Shown piece by piece: positions 15,893-25,214 of a DNA stretch of 64,000 nt. The notes beneath the pieces were generated by a model that was not told the DNA's origin, searched no databases, and worked only from the letters and a program-made list of their open reading frames with translations. The DNA is from Gemmatimonadota bacterium (GTDB lineage: Bacteria > Gemmatimonadota > Gemmatimonadetes > Palauibacterales > Palauibacteraceae), in assembly GCA_022826685.1 (NCBI GenBank), contig JAJDUL010000009.1:30834-94833 (forward strand), given 5' to 3'. Both the position numbers and the translations under genes were made by a program. Each line of letters begins with the position of its first letter. Position 1 is the first letter of the stretch.

Positions 15893-17062
15893 TCAGTTCG
15901 TCAGGAGCAGACGCGGGCCGAGGAGCCGGTTCGGGTCCGCGTCCGGCTTGGGGGTGAACTTGTTGATCCAGCCCCCGCTGTAGGACGCGATATACAGGTT
16001 GCCGTCCCCGTCCATGTCCATCTGGTGCGGGAGCGAGAGGCCGCCCGGCCAGATCCCGCGCCCGATGGCGCCCGCCGCGCCGTAGGCGCCCCAGTAGTCC
16101 TGGAGGACGCCCTCCCGACTGTACTTCAGGACGCGGTTCAGCGACGCATCCAGCACCCACACGGCGCCGTTCTCGTCGAGCCAGATGTTCACGGGGTCGA
16201 AGATGTTCGGCCATTCCTCGATGAACTCGCCGTCGTGCGTGAACAGCTGGAGGCGCTCGTTCTGGCGGTCCCCGACGTAGACCCGATCCTCATCCACCGC
16301 GAGGCCGTGCAGGAGATCGAACTCCCCGGGGCCGGTGCCGAGCGCGCCCCACTGCATGATGAACTCCCCATCCTCCGAGTACTTGATGATCCGCGAGTTC
16401 CAGTACCCGTCTGCGAGGAGGAAGCTCCCGTCCGGGAGGAAGGCGAGCTTGGACGGCCAGCCGTAGGTGTAGGGTCCCCAGTCGTCCCGGGCGCGGGCGG
16501 CTTCGCGCGTCTTCGGGTGATCGCGTTCGCCGAGGCGCATGACGATCTCGCTGCCGTCGTTCGTGAACTTGACGACCTGCATGTGTCCTTCGCCGCCGCC
16601 ACTGTCGATCACCCACACGTGCCGGTCGGGGTCGTAGGGGCTGATGTACACCTGGTGCGGGAGGGTGAAGATCGAATCCCACTGGGCCCACTGTTCCACG
16701 ATCTCGCCGTTCCCGTTCGCGACGACGATGTAGTTCGTGCGGCGGAGGCGCCCCTCGCGGGGGGCCGACCGGTCGGCGGGCCAGTCGCCGCGCGTGACGA
16801 CGATGATGCGGTCCGCATGGTCCACGGCGACGCCGGCCACCTGACCCCAGCCCCATTCGTCGTCGTGGTCGGGCGCGGACTTCCACCAGCCGGCCACGGG
16901 ATCGTACGGCCCGGTGCGGTCGTCTCCCCCCTTCACCGCGGCGCCGTTCAGTGCGCCGGATCCGTCCGTCGTCGCGGCGGCCGCGCGGTCTCCGGCTTCG
17001 CACCCCGAGACGGCAAGCGCGGCGACAAGGGCAAGCGTCAAGCGACACGGGGGGGTCTTCAT
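15893..17062 (-). CDS. NHL-repeat six-bladed propeller lipoprotein
   Basis: A 389-residue lipoprotein (lipobox AVSGC, C21) made of NHL-type repeats such as LPHQVYISPYDPDRHVWVID, GLAVDEDRVYVGDRQNERLQ and IWLDENGAVWVLDASLNRV. This resembles peptidyl-alpha-hydroxyglycine alpha-amidating-lyase-like propellers. Whether it is enzymatic is uncertain; many such proteins are binding scaffolds. GGAG lies five bases before the ATG. It is 28 bases downstream of the ankyrin gene, in the same operon. Confidence 0.82.
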   Translation of the reverse strand: MKTPPCRLTLALVAALAVSGCEAGDRAAAATTDGSGALNGAAVKGGDDRTGPYDPVAGWWKSAPDHDDEWGWGQVAGVAVDHADRIIVVTRGDWPADRSAPREGRLRRTNYIVVANGNGEIVEQWAQWDSIFTLPHQVYISPYDPDRHVWVIDSGGGEGHMQVVKFTNDGSEIVMRLGERDHPKTREAARARDDWGPYTYGWPSKLAFLPDGSFLLADGYWNSRIIKYSEDGEFIMQWGALGTGPGEFDLLHGLAVDEDRVYVGDRQNERLQLFTHDGEFIEEWPNIFDPVNIWLDENGAVWVLDASLNRVLKYSREGVLQDYWGAYGAAGAIGRGIWPGGLSLPHQMDMDGDGNLYIASYSGGWINKFTPKPDADPNRLLGPRLLLTN

Positions 17063-17090
17063 TCGGTCTCCATCGTCCGAGGGGTTGCCG

Positions 17091-19073
17091 TCAGCGCGAG
17101 TTCGGCCGGCCGCTGCCGGATCGCTTCTCCTCCTGATCCGTCGCGGCGGGCGCCCACGGGTCGTCGATGCCGGCGCCGGGGCACGAATCGCCCGTGTCCA
17201 GGAAGTGCGTGTGGAGGCACTCGAGCGTCGCGCCGAGACTCGTCAGCAGGTCGACCGTCTCCGGGAACGGGACGCGGGTGAAGAACCCGGCCCGCCCGCC
17301 GCGCGCCATGTCCGCCGTGGACTGCCCGAGGCGGGTGATCGCGGTGACGTCCCCGCCCTGCGACACGAGGTATTCGATGAGTTCGTTGTCGCCGCGCGAC
17401 GCGGCGTAGTGCATCGGCGTGTAGAGCCACGAGTCGCGCTGGTCGACGTCCGCCCCGAGTTCCTCGATCAGGTACTTCACGGCGGGGATGAACTGGTCGG
17501 GCCGGTTGCGGACGCTGAACGCGCCCAGGCCGAGATAACCTCCGCCCGCGGCGGCGTGGATCGGCCAGGCGTTGGGCGCGCCCTCCGGGATCCAGGGCAG
17601 CGCGGAGTCCTCCTGCTGACGGCCGTCCTGCTGACGGCGCTCCCGCATTCCGACCTCGGGCCAGCGCGTGGGGATGTGCGGATCCGCGCCGTGCGCGACG
17701 AGCAGCTTCATCGCCTCGAGATCCTGGGCGAAGGCCGCCCGCCAGAACGGCGTCGCCCCCGTGAGGTCGATCCCCATCTTCGTGAGGCCGTATTCCCAGT
17801 ACCACAGGTGCGTGTTGAGACGCGGGTTGGGGTCGGCCCCGGCCTCGAGCAGCGCGCGGAGCACCTCCATGTGCCCGGCGTCCTGCAGGTCCTGCGCGCG
17901 CGGCTGCGGGTAGTTGGACTTCGGGGCCCACTGGGTCTGGAGGACGGCGAAGAGGGGCGTGGCCCCGTCCGTCGAGGCGGCGAGGTCGGGATCGGCCCCG
18001 CGCGCGATGAGGGCGAGCGCCAGGTCGAACTGGCCGTTGAGCGCCGCCATGAGGAGCGGGCTCGTAGCGTCCGCGCTCACCTGGTCGATGTCCGCGCCGC
18101 CGTCGAGGAGGGCCGTGGCCGCTTCGATGTGGCCCTCGCGGGCCGCGTGCAGCAGCGCGGTCATGCCGCCGGTCCGGCCCACGAGCACCTCGCGGTACGG
18201 CGGACGGATGAGGTCGGGGCCGCCCGGATAGTCGGGTCCCAGGCGGCCGAGCGAGTGTGCGCTGACCTCGCCGACATCGAAGCCGGAGCGGAGGAACTCG
18301 CGCTGGGCGCGGATGGCCGCCTGCACGCGGGCCGGGCCGGGCTCGCCCGGCCACTCGGCTTCGGGGTCCACCTCGGGCCCGTACGGTCCGAGCGTCTCCG
18401 GGGGCGCCCCGATCATGTCCCGCATGCGGCGGTTGGCCTCACGGTCCAGCGCCAGACTGGGCAGGACGTCGACCACGGCGGTCGCGATGCCGGGGTCGGC
18501 GCCGGCGTCGAGCAGCGCGGCCGCCGCGGCCGGCCGGTTCGCGGCGGCGGCGAACATCAGCGGGGTCTGCCCCGCCGACCCCTCCCGGGCGTTCGGATCC
18601 GCGCCGTGGTCGAGCAGCGCGGCCACGGCCGGGCGGCCGTCCACGGCGGCGGCGGCGAGGTGCAGCGCGGTCACGCCGCTGTTCGTCGTCGCGGCGTCCG
18701 CGTCGGCCCCGGCTTCGAGCAGGAGCGCGACGACGGGCCCATGCCCTCCGCGGGCCGCCAGGTGCAGCGGCGCATAGCGGCCGATCCGCGTCCCGGCGTC
18801 CACAGCCGCGTCCGCACCGATCAGCGCCCCGACCACGTCCGCGTGGCCGCGCTCGGCGGCGAAGTGCAGCGCGGTCATCCCGTCGCCCCGCGCCGCATTC
18901 ACGTCCGCGCCGTCCTTCACGAGCGCGCGCACGACCTCGGCCGCCCCGCCGCGCGCCGCTTCGAGCAGCCGGTCGTTCGAGGAGGACGCTCCCTCCTGCG
19001 CGGCCGAGCCCGCCGGGAGGAGGGCCGACAGCAGGAGCGCGACCGCGAAGGGCCGCCTCATCCCGTTCCTCAT
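17091..19073 (-). CDS. Secreted ankyrin-repeat protein
   Basis: A 660-residue protein with a signal peptide (MRNGMRRPFAVALLLSALLP, cleavage near GSAAQ) and at least ten ankyrin repeats in two blocks. The first block covers roughly residues 35-200 (GDGMTALHFAAERGHADVV, YAPLHLAARGGHGPVVALLL). A spacer follows, then a second block (GGMTALLHAAREGHIEAATA, TPLFAVLQ, TPMHYAASRGDNELIEYLVS). Ankyrins bind proteins; a secreted one may act in the envelope or on host proteins. The ATG at 19073 overlaps the stop of the DUF1552 gene (ATGA). A second in-frame ATG at 19061 is possible. The much longer upstream frame is a shadow of the DUF1552 gene. Confidence 0.85.
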   Translation of the reverse strand: MRNGMRRPFAVALLLSALLPAGSAAQEGASSSNDRLLEAARGGAAEVVRALVKDGADVNAARGDGMTALHFAAERGHADVVGALIGADAAVDAGTRIGRYAPLHLAARGGHGPVVALLLEAGADADAATTNSGVTALHLAAAAVDGRPAVAALLDHGADPNAREGSAGQTPLMFAAAANRPAAAAALLDAGADPGIATAVVDVLPSLALDREANRRMRDMIGAPPETLGPYGPEVDPEAEWPGEPGPARVQAAIRAQREFLRSGFDVGEVSAHSLGRLGPDYPGGPDLIRPPYREVLVGRTGGMTALLHAAREGHIEAATALLDGGADIDQVSADATSPLLMAALNGQFDLALALIARGADPDLAASTDGATPLFAVLQTQWAPKSNYPQPRAQDLQDAGHMEVLRALLEAGADPNPRLNTHLWYWEYGLTKMGIDLTGATPFWRAAFAQDLEAMKLLVAHGADPHIPTRWPEVGMRERRQQDGRQQEDSALPWIPEGAPNAWPIHAAAGGGYLGLGAFSVRNRPDQFIPAVKYLIEELGADVDQRDSWLYTPMHYAASRGDNELIEYLVSQGGDVTAITRLGQSTADMARGGRAGFFTRVPFPETVDLLTSLGATLECLHTHFLDTGDSCPGAGIDDPWAPAATDQEEKRSGSGRPNSR

Positions 19074-20494
19074 CTCGCGCCGCTCCCCGAGGCCGCCCCG
19101 CCCGTGAATTCGAGCGGGAAGATCCCGTCGCTGTCGCCGAAGGTGGCCATCTCCGGGTGTCCGATCTTTCGCATGAGGCTCACGAACGCGTTCGCCATCG
19201 GGGTCCCGTCCGGGGCCCGCAGATGGACCCCGCCCTCGAGCGCCCCGTTCGCCCCTCCCATGAGCAGCAGCGGCGCCCGCCGGTGGTTGTGGAGGTTCCC
19301 GTCCGCCATCGGCGACCCCCACACGATCGCCGTCTTGTCCAGCAGCGACGCGTCGCCCTCCACCGTGTCCCTCATCTTCTCCAGGAAGTACGCGACCTGC
19401 CCGAGCCGGTACGTGTTGATCTTGTTGAAGTCCATGATGTCCTCGGGGACGTTCCCGTGGTGCGAGGCCCCGTGGACGGACTTCGTCGTCCCGCTCTCCG
19501 GGAAGGTCCGGTTGGACTGGTCGAAGCCGGTCTTGAAGGTGATGATGCGCGTGAGGTCGGTCTGCAGCGCGAGCAGTTGCAGGTCGAACATCAGCTGCAT
19601 GTGCTCCTCGAAGGAGTCCGGGACCCCGGAGGGCGCCTCCGGCATCTCCCGTTCCTCCCCGCTCGAGTTTCGCGCCTCGACGAGCTGGATCCGGCGCTCG
19701 ATCTCGCGGATGTGCTCGACGTATTGATCCAGCGCGATCCGGTCCGCCGCGCCCAGCGTCCTCCTGAGGCGGGCGACCTCGGTCGCGATCCAGTCGATCA
19801 TGCTGCGGTCCGTGCGGCGCCGCGCCGCCCGGTCCTCGGCCGAGTCCCCGGCCCCGAACAGGCGTTCGAACACGACGCGCGGCTCCCGGATCGCCGGCAG
19901 CGGCTGGTTCGGCGACGCCCACGCGAGCGATGTCGTGTACGCGCAGTGGTAGTTGTACGCGCAGCCGCCGCCGCGATCGATGCCCTCGATGCAGAGTTCG
20001 AGCGAGGGGAGCACCGTCTCCCGCCCGAAGCGCTGCGCGTGCAACTGGTCGAGTGAGGTGCCGAGGAAGATGTCCGAGCCCTGCGTCTGCTTCGGATGCG
20101 CCTGGGTGAGGAACACGGCCGTCGACCGGTCGTGGTCGCCGCCGATCTCCTCCGCCCGGAACGCTTCCGCCGAGCGGCAGTCCGTGTTGCTCACGATCGT
20201 CGTGTACTTGCGGAACGCCTCCAGCGGCTTGAGTTGGCTGTCCGCCACGAGTTCGAAGTCGCGGCCCGTCGCCGCGGGCGCGAACAGGTGACGGTCGTCG
20301 CCCCAGTCGCTCGAACCCGCCACCCCCATCGACTCCTCGATGCAGACGAGGCGCGTGAACTCCGCCGCCTTCATAGGGTCGGCCCAGAGTCGGCCGGCGG
20401 GGACCATCGCGTCGAGGAGGGGCAGCGCGACGCTGGCGCCGGCCCCCCGGAGGAAGGTGCGGCGCGAGAGGTGTGTACCGGTGATGAAGTTCAT
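19070..20494 (-). CDS. DUF1552 domain protein
   Basis: A 474-residue protein. It begins with a twin-arginine-like signal (LSRRTFLRGAGASVALPLLD, RR at 11-12) and matches the DUF1552 family across its length (VCIEESMGVAG, LGTSLDQLHAQRFG, HGASHHGNVPEDIMDFNKIN). DUF1552 proteins are exported, of unknown function, and almost always encoded beside DUF1592/DUF1587/DUF1588/DUF1585 cytochrome-like proteins, as here. The ATG at 20494 overlaps the stop of that partner gene (ATGA), and its own stop overlaps the ankyrin start. Confidence 0.88.
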   Translation of the reverse strand: MNFITGTHLSRRTFLRGAGASVALPLLDAMVPAGRLWADPMKAAEFTRLVCIEESMGVAGSSDWGDDRHLFAPAATGRDFELVADSQLKPLEAFRKYTTIVSNTDCRSAEAFRAEEIGGDHDRSTAVFLTQAHPKQTQGSDIFLGTSLDQLHAQRFGRETVLPSLELCIEGIDRGGGCAYNYHCAYTTSLAWASPNQPLPAIREPRVVFERLFGAGDSAEDRAARRRTDRSMIDWIATEVARLRRTLGAADRIALDQYVEHIREIERRIQLVEARNSSGEEREMPEAPSGVPDSFEEHMQLMFDLQLLALQTDLTRIITFKTGFDQSNRTFPESGTTKSVHGASHHGNVPEDIMDFNKINTYRLGQVAYFLEKMRDTVEGDASLLDKTAIVWGSPMADGNLHNHRRAPLLLMGGANGALEGGVHLRAPDGTPMANAFVSLMRKIGHPEMATFGDSDGIFPLEFTGGAASGSGAR

Positions 20495-22992
20495 GAGCCT
20501 GCTCCACTTCTCGTGCGGTCTTCCGCCGCCTCTTCTTCGTCCACGGCGGGCGCGGGACGCGCCATCCGGAAGGGGTCGCTGTTCACGACGCCGAGGATGA
20601 ACGAGGACAAGCGGTAGTTGTTGGCTTCCGCCTCGCGTGCGATGGCCCGGATCCCGGGCTGGTCGTAGTACTCCGCGCGTCGCCCGGTGGCGTACGCGAG
20701 CAGGTGCGCGGTGAAGTTCCGGACGAGCGGGATCGGCCGCTTCATGAGGACGTGGACGAGTTCCGCCGGCGTGCTCACGTCGGTCCCGTCGTAGAAGGTC
20801 CCGCGCGTGTCGAGCGCGACGCCGTTCTCGCGAACCCGCACCCGTCCCGTCACGTCGTAGTTGTCGAGCGCGAGCCCGATCGGGTCCATGAACCGGTGGC
20901 AGGCGCGACACGTCGGGCTGGCCGCGTGCATCTCGAGCCGCTCCCGCGTCGTCAGCAGCCGCCCCGACCGGGCGGATTCCGTCTCGTCGAAGGCGGGGAT
21001 GTCGGGCGGCGGGGGCGGAGGCGGCGTGCCCATGAGCACCTCCATCACCCACTTCCCGCGCAGCACCGGCGACGTGCGCGCGGACATCGACGTGAGGAGC
21101 AGCACGCTCCCGTGCCCCAGCACCCCGCGCCGGCTGTGGTCCGGATAGGTCACCCGCCGGAATTCGGGTCCCGAAACCCCCGGGATCCCGTAGTGGCCGG
21201 CGAGGCGCTCGTTCAGGAAGGTGTAGTCCGCCGTGAACAACTCGAGCAGGCTCCGGTCCTCCCGGACGAGGTGATCGAAGAAGAGCTGCGTCTCCCGGAC
21301 CAGGTCCTCGCGAAGCTGGCCGGTGAAGTCCGGGTAGAGGTAGGGCTCGGGCTGGTTGTCCTCCGCGTCCTGGAGCCGCAGCCACTGCGAGGCGAAGCGC
21401 GTGGAGAGCGCCTCCGCGCGCGGGTCCGCCAGCATCCGGCGCACCTGCGCTTCGAGGACCGCCGGATCCGAGAGCCGTCGCTCCGCGGCCAGCGTCAGCA
21501 GTTCGTCGTCCGGGCTCGCGGCCCAGAGGAAGAAGGAGAGGCGCGAGGCGAGGTCCACGTCCGCGATCCGGTAGCTCTCGCCGGGCGCGATCTCGGAGGG
21601 CGCCTGCTCGAGACGGAAGATGAAGGAGGGGTTGGCGAGGATCGCCTGGAGCGCGGTCCGGACCCCGATCTCGAAGCCGTCCTCTGACGCGGCGTCATCG
21701 TAGAAGGCCATGGGCCCCGCGAGATCGTCCTCCGTCACCGGCCGCCGGTACGCCGCTCGCGCGAGCCGGGTCACGATCGCCTCCGCGCAGGCCCGGGCCT
21801 CCACCGGCGCGACCGGGGCCTCCGCCTCGGCGGCCTCCGTCGGCCCATCCTGATCGGGATGGCAGTGGAAGATCTTCCGTCGACTCGCCGTCTCGGAGAG
21901 TCCGGAACTGCGGCGGGGACCCGTGATCATCAAGTCGCTCAGGTGGGGGAGCGCGGTGATCCCGTAGTTCGCCCACGCCTGGGAGTCCTCGCCTCCGACG
22001 AAGGACCAGCCCGGCGTCTTCAGGCGGTCCTCGTACGGTCCCTCGATCGTGCGCACGAACGCGGCCGCGACCTGGCGCTGGCCCGCCTTCACGAGGATGG
22101 GTTCCGTGCGGATCGGCACCGTCGAGCGTCCGCCGTGCTCGAGACCGAGGAGGGCGACCCCTTCCCCGTCGATCGAGATGTCGACGTCCTGGAAGCCGGT
22201 CCCCTGCCCGAAGAGCGTCTCGACCGAGACCACGTACTCTCCGTCCACCGGGAAGTCGTGGGTCACGACCATCCCGCCGCGCGTCCCGTACGGCGTGCCC
22301 TCGATGTGATCCCAGGCGTGCTGCGAGACGTCGATCGGGTTCGTGTACTTGGCGGTCTTCGAGAGGGCGGCCGGGTTGCCGACCGCGATCCGGCTCACCT
22401 CCGTGGCGGCCCTCAGGTAGGCCTCGAGGAGCGTGGTCGACAGGCCCTGCGCATCCGACATGTTGTCGAAGGCGCCGAGGTAGGTGTCCGCCGGAAGCCA
22501 GCGGCCGGCGTCGATCTCGAGGTCGAGGAGGTCGCGGATCACGCGCTCGTATTCGGCACGGTTCAGCCGCTGGAAGCGCCGGGAGCCGGGGTTCCGGTCG
22601 CGGGCGGCCTCGCGGTCCACCACGGTCTCGAGCGTCTCGACGAGGGTGAGGAGCGTGTCCGGCGAGGGCCGGCGCTGGCCGGGCGGCGGCATCATCCCCG
22701 CACGAAGCTTCCGGATCATCTTCTCCGCCGTGGGGGCCCGGTCGTGCGCCGCCTCCACGTCGAACGTCTCCAGCGTGAGGTTCCCGCGCAGGAGGCGCTC
22801 GTTGTGACAGCGGACGCAGTAGCGCTGGACGACCGCCGTCAGATCCGCCGTATCCGCGAGGGCCGCCACGTCAGCCGACGCAGCGGGCGTCTGCTCAGGG
22901 AGGAGGGCGCCGCCGGGCGCACCGCTCCCCGGCGGCCCGCCGACCACGGCGAACCAGAACCACAGGATGGCGCCCGCGCCAAGTGTTTTCAT
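20491..22992 (-). CDS. DUF1592/DUF1588/DUF1585 cytochrome-type protein
   Basis: An 833-residue exported protein. After a signal segment, a c-type haem motif lies at C59-x2-C62-H63 (CVRCHN) in a Planctomycete-type cytochrome c domain. DUF1587, DUF1592 and DUF1588 follow. The DUF1588 region holds a second CxxCH at C695-C698-H699 (CRACHRFMDPIGLALDNYD), and DUF1585 ends the protein. These domains always occur in this order. The family is typical of Planctomycetota, Gemmatimonadota and Myxococcota; the reaction is unknown but the haem motifs imply electron transfer. It is the first gene of the operon that runs to the S9 peptidase at 10396. Confidence 0.9.
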   Translation of the reverse strand: MKTLGAGAILWFWFAVVGGPPGSGAPGGALLPEQTPAASADVAALADTADLTAVVQRYCVRCHNERLLRGNLTLETFDVEAAHDRAPTAEKMIRKLRAGMMPPPGQRRPSPDTLLTLVETLETVVDREAARDRNPGSRRFQRLNRAEYERVIRDLLDLEIDAGRWLPADTYLGAFDNMSDAQGLSTTLLEAYLRAATEVSRIAVGNPAALSKTAKYTNPIDVSQHAWDHIEGTPYGTRGGMVVTHDFPVDGEYVVSVETLFGQGTGFQDVDISIDGEGVALLGLEHGGRSTVPIRTEPILVKAGQRQVAAAFVRTIEGPYEDRLKTPGWSFVGGEDSQAWANYGITALPHLSDLMITGPRRSSGLSETASRRKIFHCHPDQDGPTEAAEAEAPVAPVEARACAEAIVTRLARAAYRRPVTEDDLAGPMAFYDDAASEDGFEIGVRTALQAILANPSFIFRLEQAPSEIAPGESYRIADVDLASRLSFFLWAASPDDELLTLAAERRLSDPAVLEAQVRRMLADPRAEALSTRFASQWLRLQDAEDNQPEPYLYPDFTGQLREDLVRETQLFFDHLVREDRSLLELFTADYTFLNERLAGHYGIPGVSGPEFRRVTYPDHSRRGVLGHGSVLLLTSMSARTSPVLRGKWVMEVLMGTPPPPPPPDIPAFDETESARSGRLLTTRERLEMHAASPTCRACHRFMDPIGLALDNYDVTGRVRVRENGVALDTRGTFYDGTDVSTPAELVHVLMKRPIPLVRNFTAHLLAYATGRRAEYYDQPGIRAIAREAEANNYRLSSFILGVVNSDPFRMARPAPAVDEEEAAEDRTRSGAGS

Positions 22993-23096
22993 GCGCCGCC
23001 CTTTGAAGGACAGGGATGCGCGTGACCGCGCTTCAACCCGTCAACTTAAGAAAGAAGGCGCCCCGCCGGGAAGAGGTTCCGCGATTCCGGGACGGG

Positions 23097-23333
23097 TCAG
23101 CCGAGGTGTCGCGTACGCCCTTCCAGCGCCAGCTGGTAGTCGATACGCCGGCGCAGGTGCGTGTCGAAGCACCACTCGCACGTCGCACGCCAGCGACCTC
23201 GGCCGGGGATGCGGTCGTCTTCCGGGATCTCGGCGCCGTGGGGGCAGTCCGGCTCGTGGTGATGCACGGGACTGAGCCGCGCGTGCCATGGCGGCATGCC
23301 GATGGTGGGCCTTTCGGCAGTCCGTTCGTCCAT
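23097..23333 (-). CDS. Small hypothetical Cys/His-rich protein
   Basis: A 78-residue protein with HHHEPDCPHG and CEWCFDTHLRRR, a spacing that could bind one zinc ion. No signal peptide. The ATG at 23333 has AGAGGG seven bases upstream, which supports a real gene. It lies 104 bases upstream of the DUF1592 operon on the same strand. I do not recognise the family. Its upstream neighbour is a gene-free 230-base stretch containing the relict 3' end of an LRR gene. Confidence 0.55.
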   Translation of the reverse strand: MDERTAERPTIGMPPWHARLSPVHHHEPDCPHGAEIPEDDRIPGRGRWRATCEWCFDTHLRRRIDYQLALEGRTRHLG

Positions 23334-23478
23334 CAATCAACCCTCTCACCTGCAACCCGGTCGGCGAGTTCCGCCCGGATCGCATCGTGTTCCAGCTTAT
23401 GGAAACGTGCGGAGGGCGGCAAAGATACCAACGCCGCCCCCAGGGTGGAGGCCGGGATCAACGGAGCATCAAAAGCTA

Positions 23479-23553
23479 CGACCGGCCGGGGCGAGACCGG
23501 CCCGGCGCCCTCCACTGGTCCGCCGGAACGAGACCTCGGGAGACCTCGAAGCC
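23479..23553 (-). pseudogene. Relict 3' end of an LRR-metzincin gene
   Basis: On the minus strand this stretch reads FEVSRGLVPADQWRAPGRSR and then a short tail to a stop. It matches the extreme C-terminus of the gene at 25215 (LEVLVSRGLPSADHWRVPGR) apart from a six-base deletion and substitutions. The DNA aligns ungapped with 25254-25308 over 55 bases (48 identical by eye). No other part of the LRR gene is present, so this is the scar of a lost or recombined third copy. Confidence 0.72.
23491..23545. repeat. Diverged 55-bp direct repeat, left copy
   Basis: This matches 25254-25308 in the same orientation, 48 of 55 bases without gaps by hand alignment. The right copy is the live 3' end of an LRR-metzincin gene and the left copy is its relict. 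The two bracket the peptide/propeller pair at 23564-25122, which is what duplication, cassette insertion or homologous exchange at the LRR gene would leave. Confidence 0.75.
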
Positions 23554-23563
23554 ACAGATACTG

Positions 23564-24841
23564 TCAACGTACCGAGAGGACCACCGCATGCTTCGTACCG
23601 AGCGGGTCGGTCTCGTAACCGTAGAATCGTCCATCCCGGGCATCGGTGAGGATGAACCCGACCGGGACCTCCAGTCGATATCGGAACGACCCATCATACG
23701 AGTAGGCATCCCAGTACCGGGCTGAGGCAGCGAGCACATCCCAGCCCAAGTGGACGGGCAACTCCCTCATCTCGTCCGCAGTGAGCGGGCGAGCCACCCA
23801 AAGGGTCTCCGATGCAGGGTCGAACCTTGCATCCAAAAGGAGTGGATATCGGTCGTTGAATGGCGACGGCTGCTCGGCGCGGCTGCCCAATGCCGCGCTC
23901 GCCAACTGCCTTGTCACGTCGGGCGGCACCTCTGCTGCGAGCCCCCCCAATCTCCGCTCCAGATTTCGCATCTGCCTCGCGGAACTCGGATCGCGCATAG
24001 CTTCCAAATAGATACGATCGTCTTCGGACAACTCCATGATGGCGTCTTCCCCGAAGGCGTATCGCTCGAGGATGTTCCCCGCCAAGTCCCGCACTCGGAT
24101 GTCGCCCGCGTGACGGTCGAGGATGGCTACCGTACCCTGCCGAGTACCTTCCACAACGAGCGTTCGCGAGGCCCAACCCCGTCGATCCTCGTCCACGATC
24201 CACGAGAAGGCCGGCTCCATGGCCTCACCGGTCCACAGATTGAGGCTCATCGTACGCGGCTCGGAGCCGAAGCCCCAACTCATAACCGCGGCACCCAGCA
24301 CCTCGTCACCGGGAGACAGCAAGGCCCACGGGACACCCTGAAGGACATCCAGCGGACTCGAGTCCAGCCAGGTACGGCTGGGAATGTCGATGATGTTCAC
24401 GCGGCGATGACGAACATCCGGTACCCACAGCCTGTCGGCCACGGCCACCGCATGGAGGATGTCCCCGGAAAATTCGCCCGGTCCCTCTCCGGCCGACCCG
24501 ACGCGACCCAGCCATTCACCACCGTCACTGAAAAACCCAACGCTGCTCGACATTCGGTCCACCACAGCGAAGCCGCCGGGCGTGGCCGCCACCCAAGTCG
24601 CGTCGATGACCCCGCGTTCGTCCAGTACATGCTCGTCCGAAGCCGTCGGAACGCGAGCCACCAGCACTGCTCGCCGAACCTGACCGTCGACCGAGTGAAC
24701 GGTGACCAACTTCGTCGGCGCAGTGACATCCGGTAGCCCCTGCTGCCGTCCCCGAACTTCTGCCGGAGACGACATTGCCACCACCATCAAGGGCAGGAGA
24801 ATGAAGCAAGACCTTCCCGCCCGCGTGGCCGAGTTGCTCAC
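23564..24841 (-). CDS. Secreted six-bladed beta-propeller protein A
   Basis: A 425-residue protein with an N-terminal signal segment (SCFILLPLMVVAMSSPAEV) and propeller-type repeats: GFAVVDRMSSSVGFFSDGGE, GEGPGEFSGDI, DRLWVPDVRHRRVNIIDIP, ETLWVARPL. The GRVGSAGEGPGEF segment is the usual signature of the six-bladed beta-propeller family found in Bacteroidota and Gemmatimonadota. I chose the GTG at 24841, whose GTGA overlaps the stop of the Cys-rich peptide gene; a GTG at 24853 is also possible. The coupling implies that the peptide and propeller are made together. GC content is lower than in neighbours (31 of 60 in the line at 24001). Function unknown; a peptide-binding or sensing role is inference. 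Confidence 0.78.
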   Translation of the reverse strand: MSNSATRAGRSCFILLPLMVVAMSSPAEVRGRQQGLPDVTAPTKLVTVHSVDGQVRRAVLVARVPTASDEHVLDERGVIDATWVAATPGGFAVVDRMSSSVGFFSDGGEWLGRVGSAGEGPGEFSGDILHAVAVADRLWVPDVRHRRVNIIDIPSRTWLDSSPLDVLQGVPWALLSPGDEVLGAAVMSWGFGSEPRTMSLNLWTGEAMEPAFSWIVDEDRRGWASRTLVVEGTRQGTVAILDRHAGDIRVRDLAGNILERYAFGEDAIMELSEDDRIYLEAMRDPSSARQMRNLERRLGGLAAEVPPDVTRQLASAALGSRAEQPSPFNDRYPLLLDARFDPASETLWVARPLTADEMRELPVHLGWDVLAASARYWDAYSYDGSFRYRLEVPVGFILTDARDGRFYGYETDPLGTKHAVVLSVR

Positions 24842-25122
24842 TCGACGCCGCACATCATCCCTGCAACATCCATGCAGATGTCGAAGATCACATCGCAGAA
24901 CGACGAGCCGTCATTGTCCACGATCCAGTGATTGTACTGCCAGAGGCAGTCGGACCCGGCTTCTAGGTAGCACTCCCAGTCAGGATCCGACTCCAGCGCG
25001 CACAGGGATTCTGCACCGACCACCCCCGCCGTGTAGGCGTTCGGGACTGGCGTGAAGAGGAAGGTCGCTGCGAGGCAGGACGCGAAGACGAGCGCGACAA
25101 GCGGGTTCTTGTCGCGTTTCAT
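24838..25122 (-). CDS. Secreted Cys-rich peptide A
   Basis: A 94-residue precursor with a clear signal peptide (MKRDKNPLVALVFASCLAAT, probable cleavage after residues 30-32). The mature part of about 62 residues is acidic with six cysteines at 41, 51, 59, 76, 83 and 91, enough for three disulfides. The spacing differs from that of peptides B and C. The ATG at 25122 has GGAG seven bases upstream; longer in-frame starts lack this. Its stop overlaps the propeller A start. It follows LRR-metzincin copy 1 by 92 bases on the same strand. I do not recognise the family; a signalling, toxin-like or structural peptide is possible. Confidence 0.72.
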   Translation of the reverse strand: MKRDKNPLVALVFASCLAATFLFTPVPNAYTAGVVGAESLCALESDPDWECYLEAGSDCLWQYNHWIVDNDGSSFCDVIFDICMDVAGMMCGVE

Positions 25123-25214
25123 GAAGAGACTCCGATGTTGAGGGCGGCGAACAGGCGACCAAAGCTCAGGTCGCAGCGCACGATGGGCCAAGATTCGATC
25201 CGCAGGCGCTGCCG

